The position numbers and the translations under genes are program-made. 8,553 nt of DNA, from the NCBI GenBank assembly GCA_023430425.1, contig JAEZAR010000318.1, positions 1-8,553 of the forward strand. The letters run 5' to 3'. The notes beneath the pieces were generated by a model. The model saw nothing but the letters and a program-made list of their open reading frames with translations. It searched no databases and was not told the origin of the DNA. This DNA comes from Actinomycetes bacterium (GTDB lineage Bacteria; Actinomycetota; Actinomycetes; Actinomycetales; Cellulomonadaceae). Below, piece after piece: positions 1 through 5,451 of the stretch (the first letter of the stretch is position 1; every line of letters starts with the position of its first letter).

Positions 1-554
1 GTGGTCACCCGTGCCGCGCGGCGCGACATGCGGGCGCCGATCACGGCCACCACGTCGCCCAGCGGCACGACGCCGGTGAGCGCCGCGAGCCCGGCGAGCA
101 GGGCGGCGTTCGGCAGGGGACGGCCGAGGTGGGTGAGCGCGAGCTCGGTCGCGGGGACCGCGACGACGTGCCCCGCCGGCAGGGCAGCGACCTGCGGCCC
201 GAGGCCCAGCACCTCGGGTGCGTAGGCGGTGTTGAGCAGCAGGTGCCCGCCCGGGCGCAGGCCGGCGAGCACGTCCGTCGCGCCCATCACGCTGACGTCG
301 CGGACCACCACCACGTGCGGGTCCGGCGACAGCAGGTCCCCGGCGTCGGCGGCGTCGCCGACACGGCAGCAGCAGACCAGGGGCGCGCCCGTGCGCTGGG
401 CACCGGTGGAGTAGGCGTGCGCGACCCGGCCGGCCCGGCCGACCGCCGACGCGAGCCCCTCGGCGAGCGCGAGAACCCCCTGGCCGCCGCGGCCGTGGAA
501 CCGAACGCCCACCACGTCGCTGCGCGCGCGCACGACGGCGTCGGTCACGTCCAC
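1..554 (-). CDS. 2-oxoacid:ferredoxin oxidoreductase, gamma subunit (partial, C-terminus off left edge)
   Basis: I translated this frame by hand from a GTG at 554; 184 codons are visible before the window edge. Residues 17-27 (VRFHGRGGQGV) are the glycine-rich signature of the gamma subunit of pyruvate/2-oxoacid:ferredoxin oxidoreductases (POR catalytic domain family). Residues 51-58 (GAQRTGAP) match the usual GAERRGAP block, and residues 101-109 (PGGHLLLNT) the PGG-hydrophobic-N block. Enzymes of this family oxidatively decarboxylate a 2-oxoacid to acyl-CoA and reduce ferredoxin, in the cytoplasm, with alpha, beta and often delta (ferredoxin-like) subunits. Gamma subunits are usually about 180-200 residues, so little is missing. 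The start is fixed by AGGAGGT 7 nt upstream. The gene begins 101 bp after the upstream phosphodiesterase gene and is likely first in an operon continuing leftward. The substrate (pyruvate, 2-oxoglutarate or branched-chain oxoacid) cannot be told from this subunit. Three consecutive Cys at residues 61-63 are unusual. Confidence 0.9.
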   Translation of the reverse strand, partial: MDVTDAVVRARSDVVGVRFHGRGGQGVLALAEGLASAVGRAGRVAHAYSTGAQRTGAPLVCCCRVGDAADAGDLLSPDPHVVVVRDVSVMGATDVLAGLRPGGHLLLNTAYAPEVLGLGPQVAALPAGHVVAVPATELALTHLGRPLPNAALLAGLAALTGVVPLGDVVAVIGARMSRRAARVT

Positions 555-561
555 CGCGGTG

Positions 562-568
562 ACCTCCT
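562..568 (-). promoter_or_regulatory. Shine-Dalgarno site of the oxidoreductase gamma subunit
   Basis: AGGAGGT on the minus strand, 7 nt before the GTG at 554. It is a near-perfect anti-16S match, the strongest ribosome binding site in the window, and it decides a GTG start in a region with no nearby ATG. Confidence 0.85.
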
Positions 569-595
569 GCCTGCCCCTCGTACCCTTTGTCTAGA

Positions 596-618
596 CCTCG
601 CGTGCCGCCGGCGCGAGG
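596..618 (-). terminator. Hairpin in the gap before the oxidoreductase gene (terminator or 5' leader element)
   Basis: Minus strand CCTCGCG - 9-nt loop - CGCGAGG: a perfect 7-bp stem, followed by the relatively AT-rich TCTAGACAAAGGGTACG. There is no U-tract, so classical intrinsic termination is unproven. The AT-rich stretch (about 579..595) is the most likely place for a core promoter of the downstream gene, but I found no convincing -35/-10 pair. Confidence 0.35.
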
Positions 619-628
619 GACCAACGTC

Positions 629-645
629 GCGCGGGCCGCCCGCGC
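629..645 (-). terminator. GC-only inverted repeat after the second phosphodiesterase gene
   Basis: Minus strand GCGCGGGC-G-GCCCGCGC: 8-nt arms around a single base, starting 10 nt after the stop codon at 656. In RNA the innermost pairs would open to form a small loop. Position fits a transcript end, but there is no U-tract, and GC-rich palindromes are common in such DNA. Confidence 0.3.
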
Positions 646-655
646 CGCCCGGCCG

Positions 656-2947
656 TCAGACGACCCGCTGCCCCACCGGCACCAGCTGGCGCAGCACCCG
701 CGGCACGCGCGCCTCGACCGTCCCGATCAGCTCGGGCACCCGGGCGGCCGGCACCGGCCGGCCCAGGCCGAAGCCCTGCGCCGCGTCGCACCCCATGTCC
801 CGCAGGACCATCAGGGTCGCGTCGTCCTCCACGCCCTCCGCGACCACCGTCATGCCGAGGTTGCGGGCCAGCTCGATCGTGGACCGCACGATCGCCGCGC
901 TCGGCCCGTCCTCGACCACGCCCATCACGAACGACCTGTCGATCTTCAGCCGCTGGACCGGCAGCCGCTGCAGGTACGCCAGCGAGGAGTACCCCGTCCC
1001 GTAGTCGTCCACGCTCAGCACCACGCCCAGGTGGGCCAGGCCCCGCAGGACGCCGAGCGAGCGCTCCGGGTCGACCATCGCCATCGTCTCGGTGATCTCG
1101 AGCTCCAGGGACCCCGGCTCGAGGCCGTGCCGGCCGAGCACGTCACCGACGCGGGCGACGGTCTCCGGGTCCAGCAGGTCGTGGGCCGAGAGGTTGACCG
1201 AGACCGCCAGGTCCCGACCCTCGGCGCGCCACTCGGCGGCCTGGGCGAGGGCCCGGTCGAGCACGTAGCGGGTGAGCGGGCGGATGAGCCCGGTGCGCTC
1301 GGCGGCCGGCACGAACGCCGCCGGCGGGAGCAGCCCGTGCACCGGGTGCTGCCAGCGCACCAGCGCCTCCACGCTGCGCACCCGACCGGTGCTCACCTCG
1401 ACCTGCGGCTGGAAGTGCACGACGACCTGCCCGGCGGCCAGGGCGGCGGGCAGCTCCGTCGCCAGGTGCGGCGTCAGCGCGCCGTCGGAGGACATCCGGC
1501 CCGAGTACCGGGCCACCCGGTCGGAGCGGGCGCGGGCCGCGACCAGCGCGACGTCGGCCCGCTGGAGCAGCTCGTCGACGTCGGCGCCGTCGTCCGGCGC
1601 CACGACCACCCCCACCAGCGCGTCGACGGTGACCTCGACCTCGGAGACGGTGAACGGCGTCGCGAGCGCGGCCCGGATCCGGGTCGCCCACGCGAGGGCG
1701 TCGGTGTCGTCCGCGTCCACCTCGACCAGGACCGCGAAGGCCTCGCCGCCCATGCGGGCCGCGATGCCCTCGTCGCCGACGCACGCCCGCAGGCGCTCCG
1801 CGGCCGCGCGCAGCAGTCCGTCGCCGATGCGGTACCCGAGGGTGTCCGCGATCTCGGTGCAGCGGTCGAGGCCGACGAGCACGACCGCGACCCGGCTGCC
1901 CTCCCCCGCGGCACCGAGGCGCATGCGCAGCGCGGCCGCGAACGCGACGCCGTTGGCGAGCCCGGTCAGGCTGTCCGTCCCCGCGAGGCGGCGCAGGGCC
2001 GCTGACTGCTCGCGCATCCTGTGCGCGACGACCACCAGGCGCACGCAGACGAGCGCGATGACCGCGACGGAGGCGACCCCGACGGCGAGCACGTCCGGCT
2101 CGCGACCGAGGGCGACCTCGGCGAGCAGGACCGCCGGCAGGGCGAGGGCGATGACGCCGAGCGTGGTGACCTGTGCGACGTTGAGGTGCTCGGGCTCGCG
2201 GACCTCGAGGGGGGCACGTCCGAAGGTCGCCATCGACGGGTGCACGAACGCGGCGCCGAGGAGCAGGTAGGCCAGGAGCCACCAGCCGTCGACGAGGTGC
2301 GGCGTCTCCGCGACCGCGGGCACCCGGACGGCCACGTTGCGCAGCACGTCCCCGACCAGCACGGCGCAGAACGCGAGGCCCACCAGACGCAGCGCCGTGC
2401 GAGTGCCCGCCTCGACCCGGGCCAGGTGCGCGACGCGGACGACGAGGACGGCGTCGAACACCATGTACGCGAGGTCCACGACGAGGTCGGGCGAGGCCTG
2501 GCCGGCGTCGGCCCAGGCAGGGGCCACGAAGGCCACGAAGAAGACGAGCGCGACCACGGTTCCGACGATGAGCGCGTCGAGGATCGCCTCGACGTAGCCG
2601 CGCGCGATCCGCCGTCGGGAGATCCCGACCAGGCCCGCCACCAGGAGCGCGTAGCCCACCAGGTAGAAGACGTCGGCCCACGGCGGGAACGAGGCGCCCA
2701 GGCCGATGTCGGAGGCGAGGGCCCAGGCCGCGTCGCCGAGGAGCCAGGTGCCCAGGCCCGCGACGAGCAGGCACCAGGGGCGGCGGGGCACCGGTCGGTG
2801 GCGGACGACGGCGACGACCCCGAGCCCGTACGCGCCGGCGGCCACCGCGACGTAGTTGAGGTCGTGGACGACGCCGAGGGGCAGCGCGAGGTGGCCGACG
2901 GCCAGCAGCCCGCCGACCACGTACCACCACCGCGCCAGGGCAGTCAT
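656..2947 (-). CDS. Membrane GGDEF-EAL protein, probable c-di-GMP phosphodiesterase (copy A)
   Basis: 763 residues. Residues 1-310 are very hydrophobic, with about ten predicted membrane segments (roughly 8-26, 31-48, 58-76, 91-109, 122-144, 155-175, 186-207, 222-240, 258-280, 285-308). A GGDEF domain (323-478) and an EAL domain (about 495-750) follow, expected on the cytoplasmic side. The EAL domain keeps E527-A-L, N585, E617/E620 (EITE), D647-D648 (DDYGTG), K668, E704 and Q724, the metal-binding and catalytic set of active c-di-GMP phosphodiesterases. The GGDEF signature is GGEAF (400-404), so the catalytic Glu is Ala403; IND is IAD (366-368), GH is GY, and there is no RxxD inhibitory site. 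Cyclase activity is therefore unlikely. The ATG start has GAGGTGA (2955..2961) upstream. The gene lies 87 bp after its paralogue and may be co-transcribed with it. I do not recognise the membrane module as a named sensor domain. It carries an HPSMA motif (236-240) also present in the paralogue. Confidence 0.95.
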   Translation of the reverse strand: MTALARWWYVVGGLLAVGHLALPLGVVHDLNYVAVAAGAYGLGVVAVVRHRPVPRRPWCLLVAGLGTWLLGDAAWALASDIGLGASFPPWADVFYLVGYALLVAGLVGISRRRIARGYVEAILDALIVGTVVALVFFVAFVAPAWADAGQASPDLVVDLAYMVFDAVLVVRVAHLARVEAGTRTALRLVGLAFCAVLVGDVLRNVAVRVPAVAETPHLVDGWWLLAYLLLGAAFVHPSMATFGRAPLEVREPEHLNVAQVTTLGVIALALPAVLLAEVALGREPDVLAVGVASVAVIALVCVRLVVVAHRMREQSAALRRLAGTDSLTGLANGVAFAAALRMRLGAAGEGSRVAVVLVGLDRCTEIADTLGYRIGDGLLRAAAERLRACVGDEGIAARMGGEAFAVLVEVDADDTDALAWATRIRAALATPFTVSEVEVTVDALVGVVVAPDDGADVDELLQRADVALVAARARSDRVARYSGRMSSDGALTPHLATELPAALAAGQVVVHFQPQVEVSTGRVRSVEALVRWQHPVHGLLPPAAFVPAAERTGLIRPLTRYVLDRALAQAAEWRAEGRDLAVSVNLSAHDLLDPETVARVGDVLGRHGLEPGSLELEITETMAMVDPERSLGVLRGLAHLGVVLSVDDYGTGYSSLAYLQRLPVQRLKIDRSFVMGVVEDGPSAAIVRSTIELARNLGMTVVAEGVEDDATLMVLRDMGCDAAQGFGLGRPVPAARVPELIGTVEARVPRVLRQLVPVGQRVV
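809..1024. repeat. Near-identical direct repeat, copy 1 (within EAL domain of copy A)
   Basis: 216 bp matching 3188..3403 at 215 positions, at a constant offset of 2379 bp. The single mismatch is at 913 (C versus G at 3292), changing Glu679 to Gln682. It covers the DDYGTG to EGVED part of the EAL domain. Confidence 0.95.
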
Positions 2948-2954
2948 CCGTGCG

Positions 2955-2961
2955 TCACCTC
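2955..2961 (-). promoter_or_regulatory. Shine-Dalgarno site of phosphodiesterase copy A
   Basis: GAGGTGA on the minus strand, 7 nt upstream of the ATG at 2947. It supports the ATG start and independent initiation rather than translational coupling to the upstream copy. Confidence 0.6.
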
Positions 2962-2969
2962 GTGCTCAT

Positions 2970-2987
2970 CGGTCGCGGGGGCGACCG
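2970..2987 (-). terminator. Stem-loop between the tandem phosphodiesterase genes
   Basis: Minus strand CGGTCGC-CCCC-GCGACCG: a perfect 7-bp GC-rich stem with a 4-nt loop, in the 87-bp gap, 22 nt before the ATG of the downstream copy and just upstream of its Shine-Dalgarno site. No U-tract follows. It could be a weak terminator or attenuator, or an mRNA-stabilising or processing element that lets the two copies be expressed at different levels. Confidence 0.4.
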
Positions 2988-3034
2988 GCTCAAGTGGTGG
3001 GGCCACCCGAGGGCTCGTTCCGGGTCGGGTCACG

Positions 3035-5335
3035 TCAGAGCATCCGCTGCCCCACCGGCACCGCCTGGCGCAGCACCCGCGGCACGCGCTCCTCGATGGT
3101 CGCCACGAGCTCGGGGACGCGCTCGGCCGGCACCGGCCGGCCCAGGCCGAAGCCCTGCGCCGCGTCGCAGCTCATGTCCCGCAGGATCATCAGGGTCGCG
3201 TCGTCCTCCACGCCCTCCGCGACCACCGTCATGCCGAGGTTGCGGGCCAGCTCGATCGTGGACCGCACGATCGCCGCGCTCGGCCCGTCCTGGACCACGC
3301 CCATCACGAACGACCTGTCGATCTTCAGCCGCTGGACCGGCAGCCGCTGCAGGTACGCCAGCGAGGAGTACCCCGTCCCGTAGTCGTCCACGCTCAGCAC
3401 CACACCGATGCTCGCGAGCGACTCGAGCACCTGCAGAGACCGGTTCGGGTCGACCATGGCCATGGTCTCGGTGATCTCGAGCTCCAGGGACGCGGTCTCG
3501 ATGCCGTGCCGGGCGAGCGCCTCGCGGACGTCCCCGACGAAGCCGGGGTCCAGGAGGTCGCGCACGGACAGGTTCACCGAGACGGCGAGCTCGCGGCCCT
3601 GCGCCCGCCAGAGCGCGGCCTGGGCGAGGGCCCGGTCGAGCACGTGCAGGGTGAGCGGGCGGATCAGCCCGGTGCGCTCGGCCGCGGGGATGAACGCGAC
3701 CGGCGGGAGCAGCCCGTGCACCGGGTGCTGCCAGCGCACCAGCGCCTCGACGGTGCGGACCCGGCCGGTGCCCACCTCGACCTGCGGCTGGTAGTGCACG
3801 ACGATCTCGCCGTTCTCCAGCGCAGCCGACAGCTCGGTCATCAGGTGGGGCGTCAGCGCGCCGTCGGAGGACATCCGGCCCGAGTACCGCGCGACCCGCT
3901 CGGGGCGGTTGCGGGCGGCGGACAGCGCGACGTCGGCCCGCTGGAGCAGCTCGTCGGGGTCCGTGCCGTCGTCCGGCCCGACGGCGACCCCCACCAGGGC
4001 GTCCACCGACACGCTGACGTCGGAGAGCGTGAAGGGCGCCGTGAGCTCGGTGCGCAGGTGGGCGGCGGAGGTGATGGTGCCCTCCGCGCAGGTGACCGAG
4101 TGGACGACGATCCCGAAGGCGTCGCCCCCGATCCGCGCCACGAGGCCGCCCTCGCCCACGACCGACCGCATCCGCTCGGCAGCCGCCCGCAGCAGCTCGT
4201 CGCCGACGCGGTGCCCCAGGGTGTCGTTGATCTCGGTGAACCGGTCGAGGACCACGAGGAGCACGGCCACGGGGCGCCCGTCACCCGCGGCGAGGCGCTC
4301 GGAGACCTCGGTGGAGAAGCGGCGCCGGTTGGGCAGCCCGGTGACGACGTCCGCCTCGGCCAGCTCGGCGAGCCGCTGGGCCTGGGCGATGATGTGCCGG
4401 GTCATGACGGTCATCCGGAGCAGGGCGAGCACGATGATCAGGCAGCCGCCGACGGCGAGCTCGACGGAGTCCGGGTCCTCCCCGGCCAGTCGCTGCACCA
4501 GCGCCGTCCCGGGGAGGGCGAGCAGGGCGGCGCAGAGCACGGCCAGCTTCGCCGAGCTCTCGCGGTAGTCGAGCGCCCGCACGGGCTGCCGCTCGGCTGC
4601 GTGGGCCATCGAGGGGTGCTGGGCGGCGAACGCGACGAGCAGGTACCCGGTGAGCCAGAGCCACTCGACGTTGCGCCCGTTCTCCCCCACCCAGGGCAGC
4701 AGGGCGGCGGCCTGGAAGAGGACGTCCGCGGCGAGCGTGGCGGCGAACCCCAGGCCCAGCATGCGCAGCGAGGTGGACCGGAAGCGGGTGTCGCCGGCGA
4801 GGAAGGCGAGCAGGAGCAGCAGGACGACGTCCGCCACCGGGTACGCCGCCGCGACGAGCGCCGCGAAGAAGTCAGTCTCGGGCGACTCGAACGCCGGCCC
4901 GATGGAGATCACCCACATGATCGTGAACGCCACGGTGCCCACGAGGAGCGAGTCGACGACGGCTGTCGCGTCGCTGTCGGGGTTGCGCGCCTTGATGAGC
5001 CGGTACAGGCCCACGCTGAAGAGCGGGTAGGCGGCGAGGTAGACGGCGTCCGCCACGCTGGGGAACGGCTCGATCCGCAGGACGTGGTCGAAGAGGGTCC
5101 ACAGGACGTCGCCGCCGACCCACGCCGCGAGGCCCGCGGCGAAGAGCAGCCACGGGCCCCGGTTGGGCGGCCGGCGACGGGTCACGCCGCCGACGGTCAG
5201 CAGGACTGCGCTCAACCCGAAGACGACGTACACGACGTCGCGGACGACGCCGGAGGGCAGGAACGCGTGGCCGGCGACGACGCAGGCGCCGACGGCGAAC
5301 CACGACCACGGGACCGTCCCGGCGCGCGTCCTCAC
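3035..5335 (-). CDS. Membrane GGDEF-EAL protein, probable c-di-GMP phosphodiesterase (copy B)
   Basis: 766 residues from a GTG at 5335. About ten hydrophobic segments (within 10-315) precede a GGDEF domain (about 326-480) and an EAL domain (about 498-753). EAL catalytic residues are intact: E530-A-L, N588, E620/E623, D650-D651 (DDYGTG), K671, E707 and Q727. The GGDEF domain looks better kept than in copy A: LPNRRRF, D364, FTEINDTLGHRVGD (366-379). Its signature is GGDAF (403-407), with Ala406 replacing the catalytic Glu, and no RxxD I-site. Expected function is c-di-GMP hydrolysis to pGpG, perhaps with GTP bound to the GGDEF domain as an allosteric signal. The frame stays open upstream to 5704, but that extension is Arg/Pro-rich and overlaps the upstream gene in another frame. 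The GTG at 5335 gives a length and N-terminus matching copy A (763 residues). No good Shine-Dalgarno site precedes it, so the start is less certain than the rest. Confidence 0.92.
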   Translation of the reverse strand: MRTRAGTVPWSWFAVGACVVAGHAFLPSGVVRDVVYVVFGLSAVLLTVGGVTRRRPPNRGPWLLFAAGLAAWVGGDVLWTLFDHVLRIEPFPSVADAVYLAAYPLFSVGLYRLIKARNPDSDATAVVDSLLVGTVAFTIMWVISIGPAFESPETDFFAALVAAAYPVADVVLLLLLAFLAGDTRFRSTSLRMLGLGFAATLAADVLFQAAALLPWVGENGRNVEWLWLTGYLLVAFAAQHPSMAHAAERQPVRALDYRESSAKLAVLCAALLALPGTALVQRLAGEDPDSVELAVGGCLIIVLALLRMTVMTRHIIAQAQRLAELAEADVVTGLPNRRRFSTEVSERLAAGDGRPVAVLLVVLDRFTEINDTLGHRVGDELLRAAAERMRSVVGEGGLVARIGGDAFGIVVHSVTCAEGTITSAAHLRTELTAPFTLSDVSVSVDALVGVAVGPDDGTDPDELLQRADVALSAARNRPERVARYSGRMSSDGALTPHLMTELSAALENGEIVVHYQPQVEVGTGRVRTVEALVRWQHPVHGLLPPVAFIPAAERTGLIRPLTLHVLDRALAQAALWRAQGRELAVSVNLSVRDLLDPGFVGDVREALARHGIETASLELEITETMAMVDPNRSLQVLESLASIGVVLSVDDYGTGYSSLAYLQRLPVQRLKIDRSFVMGVVQDGPSAAIVRSTIELARNLGMTVVAEGVEDDATLMILRDMSCDAAQGFGLGRPVPAERVPELVATIEERVPRVLRQAVPVGQRML
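3188..3403. repeat. Near-identical direct repeat, copy 2 (within EAL domain of copy B)
   Basis: Partner of 809..1024. Identity drops at once on the right side (1025/3404 onward) and is interrupted on the left at 808/3187, although the reading frames align without gaps across the whole EAL domain. Confidence 0.95.
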
Positions 5336-5356
5336 ACCAGGGCCATCGGCTGGTGT
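5334..5356. promoter_or_regulatory. Inverted repeat overlapping the start of phosphodiesterase copy B
   Basis: ACACCAG - 9 nt - CTGGTGT, perfect 7-nt arms. On the minus strand the second arm contains the first two bases of the GTG start codon (5335..5333). In RNA it could fold over the start and limit initiation; in DNA it could be a regulator site. Low-GC palindromes are rarer than GC-only ones here, which makes chance somewhat less likely. Confidence 0.4.
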
Positions 5357-5377
5357 TACGCGCGAGTGAAGCGCGGA

Positions 5378-5397
5378 CGGGGGTGACGGTGCCCCCG
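5378..5397 (-). terminator. GC-rich hairpin downstream of the secreted-protein gene
   Basis: Minus strand CGGGGG - 8-nt loop - CCCCCG, a 6-bp stem 54 nt after the stop at 5452. It is the best candidate for the 3' end of the secreted-protein transcript. There is no U-tract, so confidence is low. Confidence 0.35.
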
Positions 5398-5414
5398 GGG
5401 CGGGTGAAAGGGGT

Positions 5415-5425
5415 CGAAACTTTCG
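5415..5425. promoter_or_regulatory. Palindromic operator-like site CGAAACTTTCG
   Basis: A perfect 5+1+5 palindrome in the 116-bp gap, centred 85 nt upstream of the GTG start of phosphodiesterase copy B. It resembles the CGAA-N-TTCG inverted repeats reported for LacI-family regulators of xylan/xylo-oligosaccharide genes in Streptomyces. On the minus strand it runs into two 10-bp-spaced TTTC blocks (5400..5419). No regulator gene is in the window, so function is inferred from sequence and position. Confidence 0.45.
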
Positions 5426-5451
5426 CCGCACCGCCGATCGATGGCCCCGGA

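Noticed and set aside
1470..1515. A further conserved block in both paralogues (RYSGRMSSDGALTPH) as a second conversion tract
   Set aside because: Nucleotides are nearly identical, but the run is short and the peptide is highly conserved, so protein constraint is enough to explain it.
587..2005. A 472-codon + strand open frame, with another at 129..1004
   Set aside because: Low-complexity His/Arg/Pro translations opposite the EAL and oxidoreductase genes, with no recognisable motif and no ribosome binding site that I could see.
1143..2930. A 595-codon minus-strand frame inside copy A
   Set aside because: An Arg/Pro/Gly-rich shadow in a different frame of the same strand; the overlapping frame carries all conserved residues.
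5345..5350. GCCGAT on the minus strand as the -10 of a FliA/WhiG-type motility promoter
   Set aside because: No TAAA-like -35 lies about 15 nt upstream, and the bases are part of the loop of an inverted repeat.
2021..5386. A 1121-codon open frame on the + strand, antisense to both phosphodiesterase genes
   Set aside because: Its translation is rich in Asp, Arg, Gly, His and Gln with no domain. It is the mirror of a GC-rich coding strand, and the minus strand holds clear GGDEF and EAL motifs across it.
5390..5402. GCCCCGGGGGC palindrome as a terminator
   Set aside because: It has essentially no loop, so it is a poor RNA hairpin; the overlapping CGGGGG/CCCCCG stem with an 8-nt loop is a better candidate.
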